From positions 82,431 to 146,430 of the forward strand of contig MPMX01000003.1 in assembly GCA_002238725.1 (NCBI GenBank): DNA of 64,000 nucleotides. The letters are read 5' to 3'. This document shows, in pieces, positions 25,272 through 32,786 of the stretch (position 1 is the stretch's first letter; each line of letters begins with the position of its first letter). The position numbers were made by a program, and so were the translations under genes. This DNA comes from Rhodospirillaceae bacterium bin65 (lineage in GTDB: Bacteria > Pseudomonadota > Alphaproteobacteria > Bin65). Under the pieces are notes generated by a model that was not told the DNA's origin, made no database searches, and worked only from the letters and a program-made list of their open reading frames with translations.

Positions 25272-26257
25272 GCCGTCCCCGTTCCGCGCTGGGCCGAGAC
25301 CCGCAATCGCGGATCGACGGCGGCGTAGAGCAGGTCGACGATCAGGTTGATGGCAACGAAGGCGATGGCGGCGAGCAGCAGATAGGCGCCCATGATCGGC
25401 ACGTCGGCGAACTCGACGCCCTGGATGAACAGCAGACCCATGCCGGGCCACTGGAACACGGTCTCTGTGATGATCGAGAAGGCGATCAGCGTGCCGATCT
25501 GCAGGCCGGCGATGGTGATGACCGGCACCATCGTATTCTTCAGCGCATGGCCAAAATTGACGGCGCGGCGCGACAGGCCGCGGGCGCGGGCGAACTTGAT
25601 ATAGTCGGTGCGAAGCACCTCCAGCATCTCGGCGCGGACCAGGCGCAGGATGATGGTCAGCTGGAACAGGCCCAGCGTGATCGCCGGCAGGATGATGGCG
25701 AGCCAGCCCGAACCCGTGAGCAGGCCGCTGTCCCAGCTGCCGAGGCGCACCGTATCGCCGCGGCCGAACGACGGCAGCCATTCCAGCGTCACGGAGAAAA
25801 TATAGATCAGCAGGATGCCGATTACGAAAGTCGGCAGCGAGACGCCGATCAGCGAGGTGGTCAGCACGAAACGGCTGAGCCAGCTGTCCCGCCGCAGGCC
25901 GGTATAGACTCCGAGGCCGATGCCGGCCGCCAACGCGAAAATTGCCGAGACGAAGACCAGCTCCAGAGTCGCCGGCATGCGCTCCAGGATCAGGTCGGAG
26001 ACCTTGCGCTGGAACTGGTAGGAGATGCCGAACTCGCCCTCGGCCGCGTTGCCGACGAAGCGCAGGAACTGGACGATCACCGAGTCGTTCAGGCCGAGGC
26101 GCTCGCGCAACTCTTCGCGGTCTTCCAGCGTCGCCTCCTGCCCGACCATGTTGTTGATCGGGTCGCCGACGTAATTGAAGATCACGAAGGACAGCAGCGC
26201 GACCACCAGCAGAACGCCGATGGACTGGATCACGCGGTTGACGAGATAGCTGAACAT
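25268..26257 (-). CDS. ABC transporter permease (DppB/OppB-like)
   Basis: A 329-aa permease with six hydrophobic segments. The N terminus LVNRVIQSIGVLLVVALLSFV and YIKFARARGLSRRAVNFGHALKNT (EAA loop) are typical of DppB. The gene is separated from the substrate-binding-protein gene by 137 bases holding a stable hairpin, and overlaps the DppC-like gene by four bases. With the partner permease it imports a peptide-like or other small solute. Confidence 0.92.
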   Translation of the reverse strand: MFSYLVNRVIQSIGVLLVVALLSFVIFNYVGDPINNMVGQEATLEDREELRERLGLNDSVIVQFLRFVGNAAEGEFGISYQFQRKVSDLILERMPATLELVFVSAIFALAAGIGLGVYTGLRRDSWLSRFVLTTSLIGVSLPTFVIGILLIYIFSVTLEWLPSFGRGDTVRLGSWDSGLLTGSGWLAIILPAITLGLFQLTIILRLVRAEMLEVLRTDYIKFARARGLSRRAVNFGHALKNTMVPVITIAGLQIGTLIAFSIITETVFQWPGMGLLFIQGVEFADVPIMGAYLLLAAIAFVAINLIVDLLYAAVDPRLRVSAQRGTGTA

Positions 26258-26307
26258 TGGCCGCTCAGATCTCCGGCGGGCGGTCGCCGACCGGCGAATC
26301 CCTCTTC

Positions 26308-26361
26308 AAAAGCAGACCGCCGGCCCCCGGTCCCGCGCGACGCGGAGCCGGAAGCCGGCGG
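26308..26361 (-). terminator. Putative hairpin attenuator between the SBP and permease genes
   Basis: On the minus strand an 8-base perfect stem (arms 26354-26361 and 26317-26324, CCGCCGGC with GCCGGCGG) encloses a region that can also pair internally (CCGCG with CGCGG). It is followed by TTTT at 26311-26308. Such stem-loops between the binding-protein and permease genes are known to keep the binding protein more abundant. No experiment supports this one, and the T run is short. Confidence 0.5.
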
Positions 26362-26394
26362 ACGGAACGCCGGAAATGCGCTCCCTGCCGGGCG

Positions 26395-27972
26395 CTACTT
26401 GCTCATCTTCGCCCAGCGAAAGTGCGGGGAATCGTCGGCCCGGATCGGCAGATCGAGCTTCTTCGACATGCCCCACACGATCACCTGGTGGTGCAACGGC
26501 AGATAAGCGTGGGCGCCTTTCACATGCTTCCACGCTTCGGCGATCATCGCGTCGCGCTTCTTGAGATCGACCGTGACCGGCATGGCTTCGGTCAGCTCGT
26601 CGACCCGCGGATTGGCGTAGCCCGTTGCGTTCCACGGCCCCTTCGAATGGTAGAGGTAGGTGAACACATAGTGGCTATCCAGCGTCGGCACGCCCCAGCC
26701 CAGCATGTAGAAGTCGGTCACGCGCTTCTGGATCTTCGGGAAGTGCTTGGACTTCGGAATCGCGTCGAGATTGACCTTGACGCCGACCTTGCCGAGCATG
26801 CCGACGACCGCAATGCAGATCTTCTCGTCGTTGTTGTAGCGGTTGTTCGGGCAGTCCAGCCGGACGGTGAAACCGTTCGGATAGCCCGCTTCGGCGAGCA
26901 GGGCCTTGGCTTTGGCCGGATCGTAGGACGGACGTTCGTTCAGGGCTTTCGTATAGCCGTGGACGCCCGGCGAGGTGATGATGCCGGCCGGCACGGCGAG
27001 CCCGCGCATCACGACCTTGCGGATTGCCGCAATGTCGATCGCCCGGTACATCGCCTCGCGCACCTTGGTGTCGGCGAACGGGTTCTTGCCCTTGACGTCG
27101 GAGGTCCGCAGCTCCTTCACGCCCGTATCCAGGCCGAGGAAGATGGTCCGGATCTGCGGCGTCTGGACGATCTTCAGCTTGGCGCTGCGGCTGATGCGGT
27201 TGAGATCCTGGAACGGCGGGTCGAGCACGAAATCGACCTGGCCGGAAAGCAGCGCGGCGACGCGGGTCGCGGCGTTCTTGATCGGCGTGTAGACGATCTC
27301 GTCGACATTGCCGCCCGCGTCCTTCCAGCCCCACCAGGCCGGGTTGCGCACCAGGATGGTGCGGACGCCCGGCTCGCGCAGCTTCAGCATGTAGGGGCCG
27401 GTGCCGTTGGCGTGGCGCGCGGCGTAGCTCTCTTCCTTGTTCTTGAAGTCGAGGGGCTTCTCGACCTTGTGCTTCTTCGCCCAGGCCGCCGACATGATGC
27501 CGATCTGGGTCAGCTGGTTGGGCAGGATCGGGTTCGGCCCCTTGGTGATCAGCTGCACGGTATGGCTGTCGACCTTCTTCACCTCGACCACGCTCTTCAC
27601 ATAGTTCTTGAAGTCCGAGGTCGGCAGCTTGATGCGCTGCATGGTGAAGACGACGTCGTCGGCGCTGAAGGCCGAGCCGTCATGGAATTTCACGCCCTTG
27701 CGCAGCTTGAACTCCCACACGTTCGGCTTGCCCGCGACCGTCGACCAGCTCGTCGCCAGCGCCGGGATCAGCTTCATGCCGGGATCGCGGAACACCAGCG
27801 ATTCATAAATCTGCAGGGTCGCGGCGTTGGTCGGGCCTTCATTCTGCGAATGGGGATCGGCGGTCAGAGCATCGCCCTGGCTCGCCCATTTCAGGACATT
27901 CTTGGCCGACGCCGGCACGGCGGCGACCGCCAACGCGGCGGCAACCGCCGCCGCTGTCATCAATCGTTTCAT
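26395..27972 (-). CDS. ABC transporter substrate-binding protein (family 5, peptide/nickel type)
   Basis: A 525-aa SBP_bac_5 protein. A signal peptide runs to about residue 24 with an ASA cleavage motif (AVAAVPASAKNV). The mature part has LKWASQGDALTADPHSQNEG, KFHDGSAFSADDVVFTMQRI (family signature), and repeats of the peptide-binding fold. It captures the solute in the periplasm for the DppBC-like permease. ATG 27972 has a strong GGAGGAG site 8 bases upstream, so I prefer it over the GTG at 27978. It is the first gene of the ABC operon. Confidence 0.92.
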   Translation of the reverse strand: MKRLMTAAAVAAALAVAAVPASAKNVLKWASQGDALTADPHSQNEGPTNAATLQIYESLVFRDPGMKLIPALATSWSTVAGKPNVWEFKLRKGVKFHDGSAFSADDVVFTMQRIKLPTSDFKNYVKSVVEVKKVDSHTVQLITKGPNPILPNQLTQIGIMSAAWAKKHKVEKPLDFKNKEESYAARHANGTGPYMLKLREPGVRTILVRNPAWWGWKDAGGNVDEIVYTPIKNAATRVAALLSGQVDFVLDPPFQDLNRISRSAKLKIVQTPQIRTIFLGLDTGVKELRTSDVKGKNPFADTKVREAMYRAIDIAAIRKVVMRGLAVPAGIITSPGVHGYTKALNERPSYDPAKAKALLAEAGYPNGFTVRLDCPNNRYNNDEKICIAVVGMLGKVGVKVNLDAIPKSKHFPKIQKRVTDFYMLGWGVPTLDSHYVFTYLYHSKGPWNATGYANPRVDELTEAMPVTVDLKKRDAMIAEAWKHVKGAHAYLPLHHQVIVWGMSKKLDLPIRADDSPHFRWAKMSK

Positions 27973-28143
27973 CGTCACCCCTCCTCCAGGGTATTCGCGT
28001 TGAACAGAGTTATTCGCCGGGCGGCCCGGCGCCCGCCCCTGAATCGGCCGTTCGCCGCGCCGCGCGCAGGGCGGCAGTCTTAGTCAAACTGGCGGCTTGC
28101 GTCACGATGGAATCGGCGCGCAGGCCCTGCGGTCAACCGGTTG

Positions 28144-29331
28144 TTATCGGAGCGCGCCGGCAAAGGCGCGGATATCGGCCAGCAGCAGGTCCGGCGCCTC
28201 CATGGCGGCGAAATGGCCGCCGCGCGGCATGTCGGTCCAGTGGACAACGTCGAACGCCTTCTCGACATAGGGCCGCGGCGGGAAGGGGATGATCTCGCGC
28301 GGGAAGTTCGCGACGCCGGTCGGCACGGTCACGCGACTGCCGGGCGGCAGCAGCGAATCGCCGTCCCGGCCGTATCCGTAGTAGGTCCAGGACGCGCTGC
28401 CGAAGGCGTCGTTGACGATATAGAGCATCAGGTTGGTGAGCAGCCGTTCGCGGCCGATGACCCGGTCGAGACTTTCCTGCTGCCCGTCGATCCATGTGCG
28501 GAATTTCTCGCCGATCCACGCCGCCACGCCGACCGGGCTGTCCAGCATGGCGTAGGCGAGCGATTCGGGCTTGGTCGCCTGGACGTGGAAATAGCCGCCC
28601 TCCTTCATGCGCCAGCGTTCGCCCTTGCGCCGCCAGGCCTCTTCCCCCTCGGTCTCGGGCCGTACCGGCTCAATGCCGCCGCCTTTCCGTTCGCGCGACG
28701 GGCGGACGCCGAACATGTTGAGATGCACGCCACCGCACCTGCCCTTTCGGTTTCGGTCCACATGGTCGTGGCCGATCCAGCCGCAGATCACGCTGCCCCA
28801 GTCGCCGCCCTGGGCGATGTAGCCGTCATAGCCCAGCACGTCGCCCATCAGGGCGGCGATGTGCCCGGCCATGCGCCGCGGGCCGATCGGCCCGGCCGGC
28901 TTTTCGGAAAAGGCGTAGCCGGGCAGCGACGGCGCCACGACATGGAAGGCCGGCGCGTCCGGCGCGCCGTGGGCGGCGGGGTCGGTGAGCGGCCCGAGCA
29001 TCTCCTCGAACTCGATGAACGAGCCCGGCCAGCCATGCACCAGCAGCAGGGGCCTGGCGTCCTGGTGCGGCGAGCGGCAGTGGACGAAATGCAGGTCCAG
29101 CCCGCCGGCCCCGGCCGTGAAATGCGGTAGCGCGTTCAGGCGGGCTTCCACCGCGCGCCAGTCGTACTCCTCGATCCAATAGCGGCAGAAGTCGCGCAGC
29201 CAGTTCGGGTCCGGCCCGAGCGCCCATCCGCTGTCGACCTTTTTTTCCGGCCAGGGGAATTCCCGAACCCGCCGGAGAATATTTTCGAGCTTCTCCTGCG
29301 GCACATGGATCTCAAACGGCGTCGGGCTCAT
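28144..29331 (-). CDS. Epoxide hydrolase (EHN-type, alpha/beta hydrolase)
   Basis: A 395-aa epoxide hydrolase with the N-terminal EHN domain (IHVPQEKLENILRRVREFPW). HGWPGS at about residues 99-104 forms the oxyanion hole, the nucleophile is Asp177 (GGDWGS), and the C-terminal His is in DMPRGGHFAAMEAPDLL. EHN proteins hydrolyse epoxides, including juvenile-hormone-like or aromatic ones. It is upstream of the ABC operon on the same strand with a 171-base gap, so co-transcription is possible but not shown. Confidence 0.9.
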   Translation of the reverse strand: MSPTPFEIHVPQEKLENILRRVREFPWPEKKVDSGWALGPDPNWLRDFCRYWIEEYDWRAVEARLNALPHFTAGAGGLDLHFVHCRSPHQDARPLLLVHGWPGSFIEFEEMLGPLTDPAAHGAPDAPAFHVVAPSLPGYAFSEKPAGPIGPRRMAGHIAALMGDVLGYDGYIAQGGDWGSVICGWIGHDHVDRNRKGRCGGVHLNMFGVRPSRERKGGGIEPVRPETEGEEAWRRKGERWRMKEGGYFHVQATKPESLAYAMLDSPVGVAAWIGEKFRTWIDGQQESLDRVIGRERLLTNLMLYIVNDAFGSASWTYYGYGRDGDSLLPPGSRVTVPTGVANFPREIIPFPPRPYVEKAFDVVHWTDMPRGGHFAAMEAPDLLLADIRAFAGALR

Positions 29332-29471
29332 GGGCTGACGGTTCCTTTCGGCGGTTCGGTAGCGTCGAGCCTATCGCGCTGCAGCGGCCGGCGCTAAGGT
29401 CCAATCCGCCCGGCCGCCCGGCCGGGCGCTTTGCCGCCCGGAGCCGCCCCATCCTTTATTATTTCGCGCTC

Positions 29472-30182
29472 GTGTTCTGCCTCGCCGGCACGGTCAAGGG
29501 CCTGCTCGGCATGGGCCTGCCGCTGGTCGCGATCGCGCTCATGTCGATCGCGGTCGAGCCAAAGGCCGCGGTGCCGCTCGTCCTGGTGTCCGGGTTGGTT
29601 TTGAACCTGGTCCAGTTCCTCCAGATGGGCGGCGTGCGCGAAATCGCGCGGCGCTACTCGGTACTGGCCCTCGCGGCGGCCGTCAGCGTCTGGGGCGGGA
29701 CGGAACTGCTGTTCGCCGTCGACCAGCAGATCATCGAAATCCTGCTCGGTATCATCGTGTGCGGCTATGTCGTCATCAACGTCATACGCATTCCGCCCGC
29801 CCTGCCGCGGGTCTGGGAGGCGCGCCTCGCCATTCCCGTCGGCCTTCTGCTCGGCGTGCTCCAGGGCGCGACCGGCTCGCTCGCCGCGCCGCTCGCCGCC
29901 TGGTGGCAGGTGCTCGGCCTGAAGAAGGACGAATTCGTCCAGGCCTCCGGCTATGTCCTGTTCATCATCGTCGTACCCTGGGCGGTGTCTCTGGTCGCCA
30001 AGGGCGCGGTCACGTGGGAGCTCGCGGCAATTTCCGCCGGCCTGCTGATCCCGGCCGGTCTCGGCATGTTCGTCGGCAGCCGGATCCGCGTCCGGGTGCC
30101 GGAAGAGCGCTACCGCAACCTGATCCTGGCGCTGCTGTTCCTCGCCGGGCTCGGCCTGTTCATCAAAGGGCTGGCGATGTGA
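29472..30182 (+). CDS. TauE/SafE-family membrane exporter (second copy)
   Basis: A 236-aa membrane protein with about seven helices. FCLAGTVKGLLGMGLPLVAIAL opens the first repeat and LLLGVLQGATGSLAAPLAAW the second, both TauE/SafE patterns. The start is uncertain. The only in-frame start codon nearby is GTG 29472, yet the seven codons before it (encoding ILYYFAL) look like the missing start of the first helix, with no ATG, GTG or TTG ahead of them. The true start may be a rare codon, or the first helix is shortened. Exports an anion such as sulfite by family analogy. Confidence 0.78.
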   Translation: MFCLAGTVKGLLGMGLPLVAIALMSIAVEPKAAVPLVLVSGLVLNLVQFLQMGGVREIARRYSVLALAAAVSVWGGTELLFAVDQQIIEILLGIIVCGYVVINVIRIPPALPRVWEARLAIPVGLLLGVLQGATGSLAAPLAAWWQVLGLKKDEFVQASGYVLFIIVVPWAVSLVAKGAVTWELAAISAGLLIPAGLGMFVGSRIRVRVPEERYRNLILALLFLAGLGLFIKGLAM

Positions 30183-30272
30183 ACTTACCGATCCCTACTT
30201 GAGTTTGGCTCCTGTGCTACCCGTGTAGTACATTCCTCGCCTTCGAAAACCTCGAATTAAGGAAATCCGGCT

Positions 30273-30653
30273 ATGTCGAAATACGGAAATGTAGCGATAT
30301 TGGCTGCAAAAAGGGCACGAAGCGGACAAGAACCGGCTTCAGCGTGGAAACAGTCTGCGGAGGAGATATTTCGAGGCAAACCGGAAAGCCAGAAAAAAGG
30401 CTGCCCAAGAAATGCCTTTTTGGGGTTAGCAGAAGAAGGTCTCATTCGAGGTGTCGCTTCGGGGAAGTACACGAACTCAAAAGACAATAAGAGATACGCT
30501 CTTGAGGGATTGAAATTTCTCAATAAGTGTCCCGAAGCAGCAGAATACCCAAAGATGATGTGGGACAAAATCATGGATGGTAAAATAAAATCGCACAACG
30601 AGCAAATGTTTGTGGTTGCAGCGCTTTGGAAAAATGGTGATATTGAAAAATGA
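30273..30653 (+). CDS. Small protein resembling the DUF6979 family, in an AT-rich islet
   Basis: A 126-aa protein with a good ribosome site (AAGGAA upstream of ATG). The order MSKYGNVAILAAKRARSGQ, then AWKQSAEEIF, then KKGCPRNAFLGLAEEGLIRGV, then SHNEQMFVVAALWKNG resembles the DUF6979 family as I remember it; this needs a database check. No catalytic motif is obvious. Codon and base use are clearly more AT-rich than the flanks, suggesting recent acquisition. Function unknown. Confidence 0.6.
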   Translation: MSKYGNVAILAAKRARSGQEPASAWKQSAEEIFRGKPESQKKGCPRNAFLGLAEEGLIRGVASGKYTNSKDNKRYALEGLKFLNKCPEAAEYPKMMWDKIMDGKIKSHNEQMFVVAALWKNGDIEK

Positions 30654-30730
30654 AGCAATCTTGCGGCAAGTCCACGGAAGCCCTAATTTTTTCTAGAAAT
30701 TTTGTGTTACAACATAGTCATCGAGCGTTG

Positions 30731-31021
30731 TTATGGTAGGTTCCATTCCCTTAGCCTGACATCGAGTGCATGAGCTTGGTACACAATTCCACGAACAATC
30801 TCATCAGATTCCCTTGACGTAGTATGAACGATACACATAATTAATTTGGCATTGTGGCGTGGTTTACATGTGCCGATTTTGGATTGGTTGAGAGCCATGA
30901 TAAATTTGTCAACTGTTTTCGTTTCCCCGAAAATGCCGAAGACATCGTGGCCATCATTGTCATACTGACTATATGTGCAACTTGTATTAATTTTATAATT
31001 TCGCTCCTTATGGTTGCGCAT
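30731..31021 (-). CDS. Orphan small protein in the AT-rich islet
   Basis: A 96-aa protein read from ATG 31021, convergent with the DUF6979-like gene. It begins MRNHKERNYKINTSCTYSQY and contains three cysteines (CTYSQY, GTCKPRH, LIMCIVH) and no membrane segment. I recognise no family. The base composition matches its AT-rich neighbour, supporting joint acquisition. A TTG at 31027 is an alternative start. Function unknown. Confidence 0.5.
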   Translation of the reverse strand: MRNHKERNYKINTSCTYSQYDNDGHDVFGIFGETKTVDKFIMALNQSKIGTCKPRHNAKLIMCIVHTTSRESDEIVRGIVYQAHALDVRLREWNLP

Positions 31022-31080
31022 TAGCAATCCAATAGAAGGAATAATTGTCGATCATAAGTGAGTCAATTCATTCCGATATA

Positions 31081-32211
31081 CTAGGTCAATTCTCCGAACT
31101 CCGCGCGTATCGCCGGGCCGTGCGCGTCGAGCGCCGGGACGGCGCCGAGCCGTGGCGCGCCCAGCTCGCGGACCAGCGCGCCGGGCGGGACCACCTGCGC
31201 CGGGCCGTTCGGCGTGTCGACAGGCACGCGCCGCAGTTCGGGATGGGCTGAAAGGTCGGCCACGCTGTTGACCCGGCCATAGGCAATCTTCGCCGCCTCG
31301 AGCCGGCGCACCGCCTCCTCCCGCGGCAGCCGGCCCAGTGCCGCGCCGATTTCGGCTTCCAGCGCCGGCCGGTTGGCCAGCCGGGCCGGATTGTCGGCGA
31401 AGCGCGGATCGGCCGTCATGTCCGGCCGCTCCAGCACGGTTTCGCACAGGCGCGGCCATTCCCGCGCGTTCTGGATCGCGATCACGATCGGCTCGCCGCC
31501 TGCGCAATGGAACAGGCCGTAGGGCGCGATCGACGGATGGCGCAGGCCGACCCGTTCGGGCGGGTTGCCGGCGAGATCGTTGTGAAACAGCGGCACGTTC
31601 ATCCAGTCCGCCATCGTGTGGAACAGGGAGACGGCGACGGCCCGCCCCTCGCCGGTCTTCTCGCGCGCGAACAGGGCTTCGACGATGGCGGCGTAGGCAT
31701 GGACGCCGGCGGACAGATCGACGACCGAGACGCCGACCCGGCCCGGCGCATCCGGACTGCCGGTCACCGCCGCGACGCCGGTTTCGGCCTGGATCAGCAG
31801 GTCGTAGGCCTTCATATTTTCGTAGGGGCCGCCCTCGCCGTAACCGGAGATATCGCAGGTGATGAGCCGCGGATGTTTTCGCCGAAGCGCCTCGGCCCCG
31901 AAGCCCAGCTTCGCCGCCGCGCCCGGCGCGAGATTCTGGATGAACACGTCGGCCTGCGCGATCATCCGGTGCAGCAGCGCAGCGTCGTCCGGGTCCTTGA
32001 GGTCGAGGGCGATGGATTCCTTGCCCCGGTTGAGCCAGACGAAATAGGCCGACTGGCCGTTCACCACCGTATCGTAAGCGCGCGCGAAATCGCCGCCCGG
32101 CCGCTCGACCTTGATGACCCGCGCGCCGGCATCCGCCAGCTTCGCCGCGCATAGCGGCGCCGCAACGGCCTGGTCGATGGAAACGACGAGAATGTCGGCG
32201 AAGGGGTTCAT
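31081..32211 (-). CDS. CaiB/BaiF-family (class III) CoA-transferase
   Basis: A 376-aa family III CoA-transferase. The N terminus MNPFADILVVSIDQAVAAPLCAAKLADAGARVIKVERPGGD is the CoA-binding signature. YFVWLNRGKESIALDLKDPDD and AYDLLIQAETGVAAVTGSP provide the conserved catalytic-Asp region (the D in YDLLIQA). These enzymes move CoA between organic acids, for example oxalate, formate or bile/carnitine acids. The substrate is not identifiable. The ORF ends right at the right margin of the AT-rich islet. Confidence 0.9.
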   Translation of the reverse strand: MNPFADILVVSIDQAVAAPLCAAKLADAGARVIKVERPGGDFARAYDTVVNGQSAYFVWLNRGKESIALDLKDPDDAALLHRMIAQADVFIQNLAPGAAAKLGFGAEALRRKHPRLITCDISGYGEGGPYENMKAYDLLIQAETGVAAVTGSPDAPGRVGVSVVDLSAGVHAYAAIVEALFAREKTGEGRAVAVSLFHTMADWMNVPLFHNDLAGNPPERVGLRHPSIAPYGLFHCAGGEPIVIAIQNAREWPRLCETVLERPDMTADPRFADNPARLANRPALEAEIGAALGRLPREEAVRRLEAAKIAYGRVNSVADLSAHPELRRVPVDTPNGPAQVVPPGALVRELGAPRLGAVPALDAHGPAIRAEFGELT

Positions 32212-32257
32212 GGGGGTGTGAGAGGCTCGATAGATCCTGCGCCTGTCAAGCTGCGGT

Positions 32258-32380
32258 CTATTCGAGGATGGCGGCGAGCCGGGCGAGCACATCGTCCGCG
32301 ATGTGGTCCGGGACAGTTTCGCGCCATCTTCCGTTCCGGGCCGCGAGATCGAGACTGACGATCCGAAATTCGGCTGGTCG
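32258..32380 (-). pseudogene. Truncated MazF-like toxin remnant
   Basis: Read on the minus strand, about 40 codons from PAEFRIVSLDLAARN to ARLAAILE before a TAG stop resemble only the C-terminal end of MazF/PemK toxins, where a segment of the type KSLDWRARN...VLARL..LL closes the fold. The N-terminal two thirds are missing and there is no start codon of its own. It lies directly after the antitoxin remnant, as mazF follows mazE. It cannot make a functional RNase. Confidence 0.55.
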
Positions 32381-32382
32381 CA

Positions 32383-32544
32383 CTACAACAACTCTTTGCC
32401 GGCCGGCCTGGCGTTCATCCAGTCGCGGTCCTCCGGGGAATCGTCGCCGGTCACGTCGCTTTGCGCCAGAAGCTCGTCGAGCGAATAGCGGGGACGCGCC
32501 CGCTGCTCGCCAATCAGGCGGCTGTTCTCCATGGCAATTTCCAC
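32383..32544 (-). pseudogene. Truncated MazE-like antitoxin remnant
   Basis: The frame reads MENSRLIGEQRARPRYSLDE then LLAQSDVTGDDSPEDRDWMN and ends in GKELL before a stop. This is the C-terminal, toxin-neutralising tail of MazE/ChpI-type antitoxins (RYTLDELLAQ followed by an acidic DREW segment and a terminal GKELL). The AbrB-like DNA-binding half is absent, and what would precede it is the palindromic repeat at 32560-32665. I infer that the repeat inserted in or near the gene. Confidence 0.6.
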
Positions 32545-32559
32545 CCGCTTTTCCTTTTC

Positions 32560-32665
32560 TGTCACCCCGGACGGCGCGCAGCGCAGATCCGGGGTCCAGA
32601 GCCTCGAAGTACCGACCTTCGGCCGACACTGGTCCCCGGCTCTCCCTTCGGTCGGCCGGGGTGAC
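32560..32665. repeat. Dispersed ~105-base palindromic intergenic repeat, copy B
   Basis: This copy is in the opposite orientation to copy A (10101-10204). It starts GTCACCCCGGACGGCGCGCA and ends TCGGTCGGCCGGGGTGACA, giving inverted ends GTCACCCCGG and CCGGGGTGAC. GATCCGGGGTCCAGAG and CCCGGCTCTCCCTTCGGTCG match copy A on the complementary strand. It abuts the truncated antitoxin. Function unknown. Confidence 0.75.
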
Positions 32666-32786
32666 AAGGTTGAGTGTATCAGGGGTCATTGGATTCAGTC
32701 CGACATCAGGATTTAAGCCGAGGGAATAGTTGAGGCCACGGTCGCCAACATGGCTGCACCTCCGGGAAAGCCATACTTAACAACCC

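Noticed and set aside
30655..30730. AT-rich inverted sequence (AATTTTTTCTAGAAATTTT) as a terminator between the islet genes
   Set aside because: The stem is AT-only and short, without a GC-rich arm; it is not convincing as a Rho-independent terminator.
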